A DNA stretch of 64,000 nt from Falsibacillus pallidus (GCF_003350505.1 NZ_QQAY01000004.1:203892-267891), one strand, 5' to 3'. Positions 1 through 10,340 are shown, numbered from the stretch's first letter. Numbers and translations: made by a program. The notes: a model not told the origin generated them from the sequence alone.

Positions 1-89
1 GTAAAAAAACAAGGAATGACGGTTAAGACAATTTGTTTAAAATTTGTTTTTAGCCTTTATCTTGACGCTTTAGAGTGATAAAATGAATG

Positions 90-103
90 TGAAAGCGGTT
101 TAT
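90..103 (+). promoter_or_regulatory. Possible CcpA (cre-like) site upstream of odhA
   Basis: The sequence TGAAAGCGGTTTAT resembles the catabolite responsive element core but departs from it at the 3' end. It lies about 95 nt before the odhA start. Carbon catabolite repression of odhAB is known in Bacillus. I could not assign a convincing -35/-10 pair in this leader. Confidence 0.35.
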
Positions 104-195
104 TCCTACATTGAAATAATAATTATAGAAACACCTATTCATAAAATGGTGGATAGGGACCTTAAAAAAGGTTAAATGGTTGGAGGTTTTTCATT

Positions 196-3051
196 ATGAG
201 ACAACAAGCATCGAACCAAAGCAATCCTTGGCATGACTTGAATGGTTTTAACCTTGGGTATGTAATGGAAGTTTTCGAGCAATTTCAGCAAGACCCGGAA
301 AGTGTCGATCCTGAATTAAAAGCTCTATTTGAGCAGTGGGGTCCTCCATCCGAATCCACAGAAACGGAACAAAGGGATGCATCGTATGAACTTCCTGCGA
401 ACCCTTCTATGTTCAATAAAATTGTTTCTGCAGTTAAATTAGCGGACAATATCCGTGCATATGGACACCTTGCCGCAGATATCTATCCCTTGAATGACAG
501 GGAAAAGGATTCGCGCAGAATTGAACTTTCACAGTATGATCTGACAGAAGAAGATCTAAAGAATGTACCGATCGAATTTCTTATGGCGGATGCTCCGGCC
601 CATGTTAAGAATGGATTGGATGCAATCAACCATTTAAAAAATGTGTATACGAACAAGCTTGCTTTTGAATTTCATCATGTTCATGACTTGGAAGAAAAGA
701 ATTGGCTGAGGAAGACAGCGGAGACAGGAAGCTTTTTCCGTGATCTTTCCAAAGATGAGAAGAAGGCATTACTGAAAAGGCTTTCTGAAGTGGAAGGGTT
801 TGAGAAATTCATCCACCGTACATTTGTAGGCCAAAAAAGGTTCTCAATCGAAGGCTTGGATACACTTGTACCATTGATAGATGAAATGATAGGAAACTCT
901 GTACAAAGTGGAACAAGAACAGTCAACATTGGAATGGCTCACCGCGGCCGTTTGAATGTTCTTGCGCACGTTTTGGAAAAGCCATATGAAAAGATTTTTG
1001 CAGAATTCCAGCATGCGCCAAACAAGGACATGATTCCTTCAGAAGGATCTACAGGAATTACCTATGGATGGACTGGAGATGTAAAATACCATCTTGGCGG
1101 AGATCGTGAATTGAAGAAAGGCGATACTGCCAGAGCAAGGATTACATTAGCCAATAACCCGAGCCACTTGGAAGTAGCGAGCCCGATCGTAGCAGGATAT
1201 ACTCGTGCTGCCCAAGAAGACCGCAATGCTCCAGGGGTGCCCGTACAAGAAGGTTCAAAATCATTTGCTATCCTGATTCATGGAGATGCAGCTTTCCCGG
1301 GACAGGGAGTTGTACCGGAAACGATGAATCTAAGCGGACTTAAAGGCTTCAACACAAAAGGCTCCATCCATATTATTGCGAATAATATGATTGGATTCAC
1401 AACAGAAAGCTATGATTCTCGTTCGACTATGTATGCTTCAGATACTGCCAAAGGATTTGAAATTCCAATCCTTCATGTCAATGCAGATGATCCAGAAGCA
1501 TGCTTGGCTGCTGCATTCTTTGCTTATGAGTATCGCAAGGCCTTTAAGAAGGATTTTGTCATCGATTTGATCGGCTACCGCAGATTTGGCCATAACGAAA
1601 TGGACGAGCCGATGGTCACTAATCCTATGATGTATAAATTGGTTCACAAACATCCTACTGTACGTGCACTTTATGCTGAAAAACTAGTTTCAGAGGGCGT
1701 CATTTCAGCTGAAGAAGCTGAAAAAATCGAGCAGGAAATTCAGGATATGCTTCAGGCTGCCTTTGATAAAGTCCCTGCAAAAGAAGACAATCCTGATACG
1801 ACAATGGAGCCGCCGGAAGATGTTGCAAAAGGACTGCCTGTCATAGATACATCAGTTGCCGAAGAAGATATCCGCAATCTTAACTCTCAGCTTCTTAATT
1901 GGCCGGAGAATTTCAGTCCATTTAAAAAGCTTGAGCGCATCCTTAAGCGCAGAGAAAACGTCTTTGACGGCAATGGTAAAATTGACTGGGCACATGCTGA
2001 AACGCTTGCATTTGGCTCCATCTTAAAGGACGGAACGCCTATCCGTTTTACAGGACAGGATTCACAGCGTGGAACATTCGCTCAGCGCCATTTGGTCCTT
2101 CATGATGAAAAAACAGGTGAAGAACTTTTGCCTCTCCACCATATCGATGATGCTAAAGCTTCATTTGTTGTATACAACAGTCCTTTGACTGAAGGAGCAG
2201 TTGTTGGATTTGAATATGGATATAATGTATTTGCTCCTGAGACGCTGGTCATCTGGGAAGCGCAGTTCGGGGACTTCTCAAACGTTGCCCAGGTTATGTT
2301 CGATCAGTTCATTTCATCTGGACGCGCTAAATGGGGACAAAAGTCAGGTCTCGTCATGCTGCTTCCTCACGGATACGAAGGACAAGGCCCTGAGCACTCC
2401 AGTGCGAGAATGGAGCGTTTCCTTCAAATGGGTGCTGAGAATAACTGGACTGTAGCCAATTTATCTACTGCAGGACAGTATTTCCATATCTTAAGAAGAC
2501 AAGCAGCGATCCTTCAGAAAGAAGAAGTGAGACCGCTAATCATCATGACACCGAAGTACCTTCTACGCCATCCTTTGGCTTCAGCTGAAGGAGCAGACCT
2601 GATCAATGGCGGATTCCAGCCTGTGTTTGAGCAGCCTGGTATGGGTCAAGAGGCAGATAAAGTTGAACGAATCGTACTTGGCAGCGGAAAAGTCATGATT
2701 GATATTGCCGATCAATTGAAAGAAACAGAAGAATCCATGGACTGGCTTCATGTTTTGAGAGTGGAAGAAATTTATCCATTCCCGCTTGAAATCATCAGGG
2801 AAAAATTTGCAAAATATAAGAATTTGAAAGAAATCATCTGGGTCCAAGAAGAACCTAAAAATATGGGTGGCTGGACATTTGTCGAGCCGCGGTTGTGTGA
2901 AGCTGCTCCAAACGGAGTGAAAGTAGAATATGTGGGTAGACGCAGAAGATCCAGTCCTGCAGAAGGGGATCCGATTGTACACAGAAAAGAACAGGCCAGG
3001 ATTGTAAACGAAGCGATCACAAGGACTGCACAGAAAGCTTTAACACGATAA
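196..3051 (+). CDS. odhA: 2-oxoglutarate dehydrogenase E1 component
   Basis: Thiamine-diphosphate dehydrogenase subunit (951 aa) that decarboxylates 2-oxoglutarate and passes the succinyl group to the lipoyl domain of OdhB in the TCA cycle. An N-terminal segment typical of OdhA/SucA ([18 protein letters not shown]) precedes the catalytic domains. Visible motifs include TGDVKYHLG, the diphosphate-binding GDAAFPGQG segment, NNMIGFTT and the FGHNEMDEP loop. Length is close to the 940-950 aa usual for Bacillus. The ATG follows a TTGGAGG site at good spacing. odhB follows after 19 nt, so the two are surely one operon. A cre-like site lies upstream. Confidence 0.97.
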   Translation: MRQQASNQSNPWHDLNGFNLGYVMEVFEQFQQDPESVDPELKALFEQWGPPSESTETEQRDASYELPANPSMFNKIVSAVKLADNIRAYGHLAADIYPLNDREKDSRRIELSQYDLTEEDLKNVPIEFLMADAPAHVKNGLDAINHLKNVYTNKLAFEFHHVHDLEEKNWLRKTAETGSFFRDLSKDEKKALLKRLSEVEGFEKFIHRTFVGQKRFSIEGLDTLVPLIDEMIGNSVQSGTRTVNIGMAHRGRLNVLAHVLEKPYEKIFAEFQHAPNKDMIPSEGSTGITYGWTGDVKYHLGGDRELKKGDTARARITLANNPSHLEVASPIVAGYTRAAQEDRNAPGVPVQEGSKSFAILIHGDAAFPGQGVVPETMNLSGLKGFNTKGSIHIIANNMIGFTTESYDSRSTMYASDTAKGFEIPILHVNADDPEACLAAAFFAYEYRKAFKKDFVIDLIGYRRFGHNEMDEPMVTNPMMYKLVHKHPTVRALYAEKLVSEGVISAEEAEKIEQEIQDMLQAAFDKVPAKEDNPDTTMEPPEDVAKGLPVIDTSVAEEDIRNLNSQLLNWPENFSPFKKLERILKRRENVFDGNGKIDWAHAETLAFGSILKDGTPIRFTGQDSQRGTFAQRHLVLHDEKTGEELLPLHHIDDAKASFVVYNSPLTEGAVVGFEYGYNVFAPETLVIWEAQFGDFSNVAQVMFDQFISSGRAKWGQKSGLVMLLPHGYEGQGPEHSSARMERFLQMGAENNWTVANLSTAGQYFHILRRQAAILQKEEVRPLIIMTPKYLLRHPLASAEGADLINGGFQPVFEQPGMGQEADKVERIVLGSGKVMIDIADQLKETEESMDWLHVLRVEEIYPFPLEIIREKFAKYKNLKEIIWVQEEPKNMGGWTFVEPRLCEAAPNGVKVEYVGRRRRSSPAEGDPIVHRKEQARIVNEAITRTAQKALTR

Positions 3052-3070
3052 TTTAGAGGAGGACATCAAA

Positions 3071-4330
3071 GTGGCTGAAATTAAAGTTCCAGAATTAGCA
3101 GAATCAATTACAGAAGGTACGATTGCACAATGGCTGAAGCAGCCTGGCGATCATGTTGAAAAAGGGGAATACATCGTTGAACTTGAAACAGATAAAGTCA
3201 ACGTAGAAGTAATTTCCGAAGAAGCTGGGGTCATTAAAGAATTGAAAGCCGGCGAAGGGGATACCGTTCAAGTCGGTGAAGTAATTGCGATTGTTGATCA
3301 GAATGCACAGGCAGGCGGAGCAGCTCCAACTGCAGCACCTGAAAAAACTGAAGAACCTAAAAAAGAAGATGTTCAAGAAGCTCCAAAAGCTGAAGCACCA
3401 GCTGCTTCCCAAGAAGCTGATAGCAAAAACCGCCCAATCGCTTCACCTGCTGCACGTAAAATGGCACGTGAGAAAGGCATTGATTTAAATCAAGTGCCTA
3501 CGGTTGATCCAATGGGAAGAGTACGTGTACAGGATGTTGAAAACTATTCTTCTCAACCTGCGCCTACTTCTAAACCGGCTAAACAAGAAACGAAGGCTCC
3601 TGCAGCTGCACCAGCTCAAAATGATGCCAAGCCTGTAGTACGGGAAAAAATGTCCAGAAGACGCCAAACAATCGCGAAGCGTCTTGTAGAAGTACAATCT
3701 ACTGCAGCGATGCTTACTACATTCAATGAAATTGATATGTCAGCGGTAATGGAACTTCGCAAACGCAAAAAAGATAGATTCTTTGAACAGCATGATGTAC
3801 GTCTTGGATTTATGTCCTTCTTTACTAAAGCAGTCGTTGCAGCTCTTAAAAAATACCCATATGTCAATGCTGAAATCCAAGGGGATGAAATCGTCCTTAA
3901 GAAGTTTTATGATGTAGGTGTTGCGGTTTCCACTGAAGATGGTCTTGTAGTACCAGTCATCCGTGACTGCGATCGTAAAAACTTCGCAGAAATTGAAGGA
4001 GACATCCTTGGTATGGCTAAAAAAGCCCGCGATAACAAGCTTGCTTTGAGCGACCTTCAAGGAGGAACATTTACGATTACTAATGGTGGAGTATTCGGAT
4101 CCTTGCTTTCCACTCCAATATTGAACGGACCACAAGTCGGAATTTTAGGCATGCACTCCATCCAGCTTCGTCCGGTAGCTATTGATAAGGATACAATGGA
4201 AAACCGTCCAATGATGTATATTGCATTGTCTTACGACCACCGCATCATTGATGGAAAAGAAGCAGTTGGATTCTTAAAAATGGTGAAAGAATTACTTGAA
4301 AATCCAGAAGATCTATTACTGGAAGGTTGA
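3071..4330 (+). CDS. odhB: Dihydrolipoyl succinyltransferase, E2 of the 2-oxoglutarate dehydrogenase complex
   Basis: E2 core enzyme (419 aa) transferring succinyl groups from lipoate to CoA. Order of domains: N-terminal lipoyl domain with lipoylated Lys42 in ETDKVNVEV, an Ala/Pro/Lys-rich linker (about 80-115), the small E3-binding domain (about 120-160, [12 protein letters not shown]), a second Ala/Pro linker, and the catalytic acyltransferase domain ending with [12 protein letters not shown], which carries the active-site His. The GTG start follows AGAGGAGG. It is the second gene of the odhAB operon and ends at a strong terminator. The E3 subunit gene is not in the window. Confidence 0.97.
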   Translation: MAEIKVPELAESITEGTIAQWLKQPGDHVEKGEYIVELETDKVNVEVISEEAGVIKELKAGEGDTVQVGEVIAIVDQNAQAGGAAPTAAPEKTEEPKKEDVQEAPKAEAPAASQEADSKNRPIASPAARKMAREKGIDLNQVPTVDPMGRVRVQDVENYSSQPAPTSKPAKQETKAPAAAPAQNDAKPVVREKMSRRRQTIAKRLVEVQSTAAMLTTFNEIDMSAVMELRKRKKDRFFEQHDVRLGFMSFFTKAVVAALKKYPYVNAEIQGDEIVLKKFYDVGVAVSTEDGLVVPVIRDCDRKNFAEIEGDILGMAKKARDNKLALSDLQGGTFTITNGGVFGSLLSTPILNGPQVGILGMHSIQLRPVAIDKDTMENRPMMYIALSYDHRIIDGKEAVGFLKMVKELLENPEDLLLEG

Positions 4331-4337
4331 TTATAAA

Positions 4338-4380
4338 GGCGCATCCATTGTCGAATAAGACGATGGGATGCGCCTTTTTT
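4338..4380 (+). terminator. Terminator of odhAB
   Basis: GGCGCATCC pairs with GGATGCGCC, and the stem continues through CATTGTC/GACGATG with one bulge. TTTTTT follows. Confidence 0.93.
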
Positions 4381-4384
4381 CTAA

Positions 4385-4425
4385 ATTAAAAAGGCCGGCT
4401 AGGAGAGAAAAACTCCATGCCGGCC
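4385..4425 (-). terminator. Terminator of the Sda-like gene
   Basis: On the minus strand a GGCCGGC/GCCGGCC stem with an internal GGAG/CTCC extension is followed by CTTTTTAATTT. Confidence 0.85.
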
Positions 4426-4447
4426 AAAAGTTATTAAAAGTTAATTA

Positions 4448-4585
4448 TTAACGACGTTGTTTAAGGGGATTAATCCCGCGCTTTCTAATTTCATCTTTTA
4501 AAAGTCTTACCCAATCACGATCCTGACCATTTTTCTCAGCGCCTCTGTATGCTGCGACCAACTGTTCATTACTCATAATTTTCAA
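4448..4585 (-). CDS. sda: Sda-like sporulation checkpoint protein
   Basis: Small protein of 45 aa. It aligns without gaps to remembered B. subtilis Sda: MKIMSNEQLVAAY against MRKLSDELLIESY, Ala16, Arg23, Asp24, an aromatic residue at position 25 (Trp for Phe), Leu28 and Glu32-Ile33 are in register. Sda folds as a helical hairpin that binds KinA/KinB and blocks phosphorelay input when replication is perturbed. The TTG start lies 7 nt after AAGGAGG; an in-frame ATG nine bases later is too far from it. One weak DnaA-box-like TTATTAACA lies upstream, so DnaA control is only a possibility. It sits opposite odhAB with its own terminator. Confidence 0.75.
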   Translation of the reverse strand: MKIMSNEQLVAAYRGAEKNGQDRDWVRLLKDEIRKRGINPLKQRR

Positions 4586-4760
4586 GTAAAGCCCTCCTTG
4601 TGAAATTAGAATTTTCTATATTTTCTAACATTCTAACGTGTTTATTAACATTTGAAAAGGGGTTAATCAAAAAATAATTCAAAAGTTCGAAAAAAGTCAA
4701 AAAAACACGATTGATGACATAGGAAAAACTAATGATAAGACATTTTAAGGAGGATAAACT

Positions 4761-5522
4761 ATGCTATTTGAATTGGACCATATTGTTCATTTTATCGGAA
4801 GCAATGGGGAAGAAATTTTACCAGAGCTGAAAAAACTAAATCTAAAATCGATAACAGGGGGTGTCCACACTGAATGGGGGACAGCCAATATTTTATCTTA
4901 TGCCGGATTGAGCTATGTAGAATACCTTTTTATTAGGGATGAAGAAAAGGCAAGCGCCTCAAATAATCCTTTAATTAAGCTGCTGGTGGGGGATCTGAAA
5001 GAGAGAGAAGGTTTTGGTCAACTATGTTTTAGGTGCGATGACATTCATAAAGTGAAAATAGAATTAAAAGAAAAAGGATATCAGACTGGAGATTTAATAG
5101 AGGGTAAAAGAACACAACATGATGGCAAAATTTTAAAGTGGAAAATGCTCTTTATGGATGAAAAGCCAAAAAGCGGTCTTCCATGGCCTTTTTTTATTCA
5201 ATGGGATGAAAGCAGCCAGGATCGAAAGGATAGGCTAAAAAGAATGGGAGCAATATCTTCAGAGAATGAAAATAGATCCATTCAACTCATTAGAATGGCT
5301 TCCAGAGACCCCGGAAGTGATATGAATGAATGGAAGAAAGCTTTTGGTTTGGAAGAAGGAAAAGTGGAAAGTGAGCCTTATGTACTGAACTTAAATGGGA
5401 CTCTGTTAATCTTTGAACATCCAAACGAATTAAATATTCAGATTGCCAGACCGTTTGCTCTCCAATTTTCCCCATGTCTTTTTCCCGGGACTATTATATA
5501 CAGAGGAGCAGCTTATCAATAA
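4761..5522 (+). CDS. Glyoxalase-like (VOC superfamily) protein
   Basis: A 253 aa soluble protein with the N-terminal pattern LDHIVHFI and an internal repeat of the beta-alpha-beta-beta-beta layout (second half starts near IQLIRMAS). This matches the Glyoxalase_3-type VOC fold. Such proteins bind a divalent metal and small substrates, but the substrate cannot be deduced here. The ATG follows TAAGGAGG. It appears monocistronic, with about 150 nt to the next gene. Confidence 0.75.
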   Translation: MLFELDHIVHFIGSNGEEILPELKKLNLKSITGGVHTEWGTANILSYAGLSYVEYLFIRDEEKASASNNPLIKLLVGDLKEREGFGQLCFRCDDIHKVKIELKEKGYQTGDLIEGKRTQHDGKILKWKMLFMDEKPKSGLPWPFFIQWDESSQDRKDRLKRMGAISSENENRSIQLIRMASRDPGSDMNEWKKAFGLEEGKVESEPYVLNLNGTLLIFEHPNELNIQIARPFALQFSPCLFPGTIIYRGAAYQ

Positions 5523-5629
5523 TACCTCTCACCGCTATTTCGACAAATAGTAAGAAATATGCCTGACATTCTACTATATTTCTAAGAAGCTAATATATTT
5601 TAATTTTCAAAATAATATGATAATATTGT

Positions 5630-5643
5630 TGAAAGCGCATTCT
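5630..5643 (+). promoter_or_regulatory. cre-like site before yngI
   Basis: TGAAAGCGCATTCT matches the CcpA operator core well but not at the last positions. It lies about 30 nt before the yngI start, just after an AT-rich segment containing TGATAATAT (a possible extended -10). Such a position would allow glucose repression of a fatty-acid-activating enzyme. Confidence 0.45.
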
Positions 5644-5671
5644 ATTTCAGAGGATTCAAGGGGGGCAAAGA

Positions 5672-7312
5672 ATGGGAGAATTATTGACGCATACAGTTGG
5701 GGATTTATTACAAGAGAAGGCTCGCCTTCATCCCGATCATGAAGCAGTGGTATATGCTGACAGAGGTCTCAGATGGACCTATAAGGAATTTGATGATTAC
5801 TGCCGCTCAGCAGCAAAAGGATTAATGGCGCTTGAAATGGATTCAGGAGACCACATTGCTGTTTGGGCAACGAATACTCCTGAATGGCTTACATGCCAGT
5901 TTGCCACCGCAAAAGCAGGATTGGTGATGGTAACTGTCAATACTAATTACAGAAGGGCAGAACTAGAGTATTTACTACACCAGTCTGATTCCAAAACAAT
6001 CGTATTGATTGACCAATACAGAGATGCATCATACATAGATATGCTTTATGAAATTTGTCCTGAACTTGCCTATTCAAAACCAGGACAATTGCAAAGTGAA
6101 CGCTTGCCGCAGTTGAAAAATGTTATTGTATTGGGAGAAAAGAGATTCCCGGGCACATTTTCTTGGACAGATGTGATTGAAAGGGGAAGTGAGATTTCAG
6201 ATGATGCCTTGACCGCCAGGATGAAGGAACTCGACCCGCACGACGTGATCAATATGCAATATACAAGCGGGACAACAGGGTTTCCTAAAGGTGTCATGCT
6301 GACTCATTCAAATATTGTCAATAATGCGTTCAATATTGCAGGATGCATGAAGTTGTCTTCAGAAGACCGTCTTTGCATCCCAGTCCCTTTTTTCCATTGT
6401 TTTGGTTGTGTACTTGGAACGCTTGCTTGTGTATCCGTAGGGGCTACGATGATCCCGGTTCAGGAGTTCAGTCCAAAATTAGTTCTAGAAACTGTAGAAA
6501 AAGAAAAGTGTACCGGTCTGCATGGAGTTCCGACAATGTTCATTGCAGAACTGAATGATCCTGATTTTGAAAAATATGATTTATCTACACTGAGAACAGG
6601 AATCATGGCAGGTTCTAATTGTCCGATAGAAGTAATGAGAGGCGTCATTGACCGAATGGGTGCAAGTGAGATAACAATAGCGTATGGACAGACTGAATCC
6701 TCACCTGTCATCACCCAGACCAGGACCGATGATGAACTGCAATTAAGAGTTGAAACAGTTGGAAGATCACTGCCAAATGTAGAAGTGAAAATCGTCAAAC
6801 CTGGTACTGACCTGGAAGTACCGGATGGCACTCAAGGGGAACTATGTACGAGAGGCTACCATGTAATGAGGGGTTATTACAAGAATGACGATGCCACCAG
6901 ATCAGTAATCGATGAAGATGGATGGCTGCATACCGGTGATTTAGCTGTTAAAGAGAGCAATGGGTATTGTCGGATCACTGGACGATTAAAGGATATGATT
7001 ATCCGGGGAGGGGAAAATATCTATCCGAGAGAAATTGAGGAGTTCCTTTACACACATCCAAAGGTATTGGATGTGCAAGTGGTAGGGATACCAGACGAGG
7101 TCTACGGCGAGGAAGTAATGGCATGGGTCATTCTAAAAGAAGGTGTAATGGCAACGGCGGAAGAATTAAAAGAATTCTGCAGGGGTCAAATTTCAAGACA
7201 CAAAATACCGAAATATTTTGAGTTCACTGATTCATATCCAATGACAGCCTCAGGTAAAATCCAGAAATTCAGACTCCGGGAGCAGGCAGTAAATCTCGTA
7301 CATGAAAAATAG
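5672..7312 (+). CDS. yngI: Acyl-CoA ligase (AMP-forming), YngI-like
   Basis: Adenylate-forming enzyme of 546 aa activating a carboxylic (probably fatty) acid to its CoA thioester. The ATP-binding P-loop-like motif YTSGTTGFPKGV, the AYGQTE motif, the TGDLA hinge region and the C-terminal lysine motif ASGKIQKF are all present. The sequence matches remembered B. subtilis YngI over its whole length, for example GVPTMFIAEL, LRTGIMAGS and IRGGENIYPREIEEFL. The ATG follows GGGGGG at proper spacing. It stands alone between a cre-like site and a terminator, separate from the large acyl-CoA cluster at 48-58 kb. Confidence 0.9.
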   Translation: MGELLTHTVGDLLQEKARLHPDHEAVVYADRGLRWTYKEFDDYCRSAAKGLMALEMDSGDHIAVWATNTPEWLTCQFATAKAGLVMVTVNTNYRRAELEYLLHQSDSKTIVLIDQYRDASYIDMLYEICPELAYSKPGQLQSERLPQLKNVIVLGEKRFPGTFSWTDVIERGSEISDDALTARMKELDPHDVINMQYTSGTTGFPKGVMLTHSNIVNNAFNIAGCMKLSSEDRLCIPVPFFHCFGCVLGTLACVSVGATMIPVQEFSPKLVLETVEKEKCTGLHGVPTMFIAELNDPDFEKYDLSTLRTGIMAGSNCPIEVMRGVIDRMGASEITIAYGQTESSPVITQTRTDDELQLRVETVGRSLPNVEVKIVKPGTDLEVPDGTQGELCTRGYHVMRGYYKNDDATRSVIDEDGWLHTGDLAVKESNGYCRITGRLKDMIIRGGENIYPREIEEFLYTHPKVLDVQVVGIPDEVYGEEVMAWVILKEGVMATAEELKEFCRGQISRHKIPKYFEFTDSYPMTASGKIQKFRLREQAVNLVHEK

Positions 7313-7325
7313 ATTAATTATGTTG

Positions 7326-7357
7326 GGCATCGACAATTTTCGGTGCCTCTTTATTTT
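7326..7357 (+). terminator. Terminator of yngI
   Basis: GGCATCGA pairs with TCGGTGCC (one G-T pair), followed by TCTTTATTTT. Confidence 0.8.
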
Positions 7358-7444
7358 GCAGAATAATTAGAAAATGGTATAGTATTAATAAATAAAATAA
7401 TAAATTTATTATAATATTATTATGTAAACTAAAGGGAGATAAAT

Positions 7445-8338
7445 ATGAGTAAAAAGCTATTATTTGTATATGGAACATTAAGAAGACACGATAATAATCA
7501 TTCTTTTCTATTAAAGGAGAGACTGGCAGCAAGCCAAGCATGGATTAATGGAATCATGTATGACACTACTGCAGGCTATCCAACTGTGGAACTTCAAGGT
7601 ACTTCGACGGTGTATGGGGAACTATATGAAATTAATGAAGCCATTTTGCCCGAACTGGATGAATTAGAAGGGTATCATGAAGGGGAAGAAGGAAACCTGT
7701 TTCATCGAACTATATGTAAAGTAAATACAGATTTGGGAGAATACGAAGCAATCATTTACATAACAGGTGATAAAAAATTGAATAGGGAATTAATCGAAGG
7801 AGGAGATTGGAGGGTCCATCAATTTTTTACGGATAAATCAAAACAAGAACTCTATTACTTCGCATACGGCTCATGTATGGATGATGAACGATTTGCGAAA
7901 GCAAGAGTGGATCATCTTTTTAAGGAAGTAGTAGGGGGAGGAACTTTAGAGAACTTTTCTATGAAATATACCTTCCTTGTACACGATGGAGGAAGAGGGG
8001 ATATAGTCGAAGATGGCGGTGCTGTAGAAGGTGTTCTTTATAAAGTGGATTGGAGTGCTTTTGAATACTTATTCGAACGCGAGGGAGTTGCGCCTGGATG
8101 GTACCGTCCTGCATTGGTGGATATAAATGCTGCTGATGGGATGATACAAGATGTGGTAACCTTTATTGTGATTAAGAAAGATAAAGAAACTTGTCCACCC
8201 CTTCATTATGCAAGGGAAATCATGAGGGGGGCCAAACCATATGTAAGTTCACAATACTTGAAGAACTTATATACTCAAGTGGAAGGTCTACAAATGAATC
8301 CAAATGAATTGTCCGAATTAAAAAGAATTCTTGAATAA
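7445..8338 (+). CDS. ykqA: Tandem gamma-glutamylcyclotransferase-like protein, YkqA-like
   Basis: The protein (297 aa) holds two GGCT/AIG2-like domains in tandem. The first begins FVYGTLRR and the second, from about residue 138, begins YYFAYGSCM; both carry the YGS/YGT substrate loop. An acidic ELDELEGYHEG segment in the first domain fits the catalytic Glu region. These enzymes cyclise gamma-glutamyl amines to 5-oxoproline, but the actual substrate is unknown. The layout matches remembered B. subtilis YkqA. The ATG follows AAGGGAG; the gene is monocistronic and ends at a terminator. Confidence 0.8.
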   Translation: MSKKLLFVYGTLRRHDNNHSFLLKERLAASQAWINGIMYDTTAGYPTVELQGTSTVYGELYEINEAILPELDELEGYHEGEEGNLFHRTICKVNTDLGEYEAIIYITGDKKLNRELIEGGDWRVHQFFTDKSKQELYYFAYGSCMDDERFAKARVDHLFKEVVGGGTLENFSMKYTFLVHDGGRGDIVEDGGAVEGVLYKVDWSAFEYLFEREGVAPGWYRPALVDINAADGMIQDVVTFIVIKKDKETCPPLHYAREIMRGAKPYVSSQYLKNLYTQVEGLQMNPNELSELKRILE

Positions 8339-8342
8339 TAAA

Positions 8343-8377
8343 ACGAGCTGCAGACCTTTCACTGCGGCTCGTTTTTT
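8343..8377 (+). terminator. Terminator of the GGCT gene
   Basis: ACGAGC-TGCAG pairs with CTGCG-GCTCGT, followed by TTTTTT. Confidence 0.85.
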
Positions 8378-8387
8378 AATTAATAGA

Positions 8388-8720
8388 TTATAAGTATTGA
8401 GTATTTTCCTCCACAATCGGGATGAAACGACCGTATATGCCTATAACCTTTATGATGACATGTTTGCCTTCAGAAGTTTCAAAGTTCCGTTGAATCGTAC
8501 TGAAGAATAAATAACCACTCTTTTCAAATGAACCAGTTTGGACAATGGGGATATTTGTTTCGCTCATTTCTTTATGATAGCAATCCGGACCGTGGCATAC
8601 CACATTAAAATTAGTTGAAAGCCATTTATTGAAGTCTTCATTTGAAGGTCTATACAACGCTGCTGTCAACAGTAAAAGAAACAAACTTATATGCAAGAGT
8701 TTTTTCTTCCAGTTCTTCAT
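8388..8720 (-). CDS. Small membrane-anchored protein of unknown function
   Basis: A 110 aa protein with one N-terminal hydrophobic helix (LLHISLFLLLLTAALY) behind a Lys-rich start, so probably an anchor or uncleaved signal with the rest outside. The exterior part has two closely spaced cysteines (VCHGPDCYH). The remainder reads like a small beta-rich domain (YLFFSTIQRNFE, HVIIKVIGIYGRF). I do not recognise the family with certainty. The ATG follows GGGAGG on the minus strand. It lies between the convergent GGCT gene and dhaS and looks monocistronic. Confidence 0.7.
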   Translation of the reverse strand: MKNWKKKLLHISLFLLLLTAALYRPSNEDFNKWLSTNFNVVCHGPDCYHKEMSETNIPIVQTGSFEKSGYLFFSTIQRNFETSEGKHVIIKVIGIYGRFIPIVEENTQYL

Positions 8721-8812
8721 ACACTTTCCTCCCGGTATCTCTCCACATAAGATAACATACCTGAGAGTTGAACTCTATGAATATTAAATGAATTTTCCAT
8801 TTAAATAGAAAA

Positions 8813-8840
8813 GAAGAGCACCTGCAATCAGGCGCTCTTC
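8813..8840 (-). terminator. Terminator of dhaS
   Basis: On the minus strand GAAGAGC-CCTG pairs with CAGG-GCTCTTC and is followed by TTTTCTATTT. Confidence 0.88.
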
Positions 8841-8855
8841 TTAAAACTAGTAAAT

Positions 8856-10340
8856 TTATTTCATTGCTATCCAGACACTTTTCACTTCAGTGTAATTCTC
8901 TAATGCGTATGATCCCATTTCACGGCCGATGCCGGATTGTTTATATCCACCGAAAGGAGAAGCGGCATCAAAAGCATTGTAGCAGTTCACCCATACTGTT
9001 CCTGCACGAAGCTTGCCGGCAATATAGTGAGCATTTGCAACGTCTCTTGTCCAAACACCAGCAGCTAATCCATATTCGCTGTTATTGGCACGCTTGATGA
9101 CTTCATCAATGTCATCATAAGGCATTGCAGATATGACAGGACCAAAAATCTCTTCTTTAGCAATAGTCATTTCATCATTAACATCAGCGAAGACTGTAGG
9201 TGCTACAAAGTAGCCTTGTTCGGAAGGCTTCACGCCGCCTGCCAAAAGTTCTGCACCTTCACTTAGTCCTTTTTCGATATAGCTCATGACTCTATTTTGC
9301 TGTTCTTGAGAAACAAGAGGTCCCATCTGCGTGTCTTCATGAAGTCCGAATCCCTGCTTGATATTTTTCGCGTGGGAAGCCATATCAGCAACAACGTTGT
9401 CAAAGTGCTTCTTCTGAATGAATACACGGGATCCTGCACAGCACACTTGGCCTTGGTTAAACATTACGCCATTTAATGCACCGGGCACCGCTTTTGACAA
9501 ATCAGCATCTGGAAGAAGGATGTTAGGCGATTTTCCGCCTAGTTCCAAAGTGACTCTCTTTAAGTTTTTAGATGCGCGGCTCATAATGACTTTTCCGACC
9601 TCTGTAGAGCCAGTAAAAGCAATCTTATCAACAAGTGGATGATCGACCAGCGGCTGTCCTGCTGTCTCACCGAATCCAGGGACGATATTCAATACTCCTG
9701 GAGGGAAGCCTGCCTGATCAGCGAGCTCTGCTAAATAAAGTGCAGATAGAGGTGTCTGTTCAGCAGGCTTCAACACTACTGTACAACCCGTAGCCAGAGC
9801 AGCCCCGAGCTTCCACATCGCCATTAATAGAGGGAAGTTCCAAGGAATGATCTGTCCTACTACACCGACTGCTTCATGGCGTGTATAGTTAAAATATGGA
9901 CCGCTGACAGGGATTGTCTGTCCAACGATCTTTGTAGACCATCCAGCATAATATCTCATATGTTCAATTGCAAGTGGAACATCGGCTCCAGACGTTTCAC
10001 GGATTGGTTTACCGTTATCCAATGTTTCCAATTGTGCTAATTCTTCTTTATTTTCTTCCATCAAATCTGCAAGCTTATACATCAGACGGCTTCTCTTGGC
10101 AGCGCTCATCTTAGACCAAGGGCCTTCATCAAAAGCTTTGCGTGCTGCTTTTACAGCGCGGTCGATGTCCTCAGGGCCAGCTTCGTAAACAGTTGCCAGA
10201 ACTTCTCCAGTGGCTGGATTCGGTGTATCAAAAGTCTTTTGGGTTGCACTTTCGACAAACTCACCATTGATATACATTTTTTTAGTGCCCTGTAAAAATT
10301 CTTCTACCTTCTTGTTTACTTTCACCATTAATTGACTCAT
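8856..10340 (-). CDS. dhaS: NAD-dependent aldehyde dehydrogenase, DhaS-like
   Basis: Aldehyde dehydrogenase (494 aa) oxidising aldehydes to acids with NAD(P). The motifs IIPWNFPLLM, the nucleotide-binding FTGSTEVG, the general-base Glu in LELGGKSPNI, and the nucleophilic Cys in NQGQVCCAG are present. The sequence tracks remembered B. subtilis DhaS closely. The start chosen is the ATG at 10340 (MSQLMVKVNKK), directly after GGAGGTAGAGA. The frame stays open upstream to 10406, but that start has no ribosome binding site. A sigma-A-like promoter and a cre site lie upstream and suggest CcpA repression. Confidence 0.93.
   Translation of the reverse strand: MSQLMVKVNKKVEEFLQGTKKMYINGEFVESATQKTFDTPNPATGEVLATVYEAGPEDIDRAVKAARKAFDEGPWSKMSAAKRSRLMYKLADLMEENKEELAQLETLDNGKPIRETSGADVPLAIEHMRYYAGWSTKIVGQTIPVSGPYFNYTRHEAVGVVGQIIPWNFPLLMAMWKLGAALATGCTVVLKPAEQTPLSALYLAELADQAGFPPGVLNIVPGFGETAGQPLVDHPLVDKIAFTGSTEVGKVIMSRASKNLKRVTLELGGKSPNILLPDADLSKAVPGALNGVMFNQGQVCCAGSRVFIQKKHFDNVVADMASHAKNIKQGFGLHEDTQMGPLVSQEQQNRVMSYIEKGLSEGAELLAGGVKPSEQGYFVAPTVFADVNDEMTIAKEEIFGPVISAMPYDDIDEVIKRANNSEYGLAAGVWTRDVANAHYIAGKLRAGTVWVNCYNAFDAASPFGGYKQSGIGREMGSYALENYTEVKSVWIAMK

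Noticed and set aside
2581..2982. 133-codon minus-strand frame inside odhA
   Set aside because: Complete shadow of odhA on the other strand with no binding site; codon pattern belongs to odhA.
4600..4745. DnaA boxes upstream of the Sda-like gene
   Set aside because: Only one site, TTATTAACA, with one mismatch; not enough for a DnaA-controlled promoter.
5539..5547. Minus-strand TTTGTCGAA as a Spo0A box downstream of the VOC gene
   Set aside because: A good match, but it lies between a gene end and a promoter on the other strand, without a clear target.
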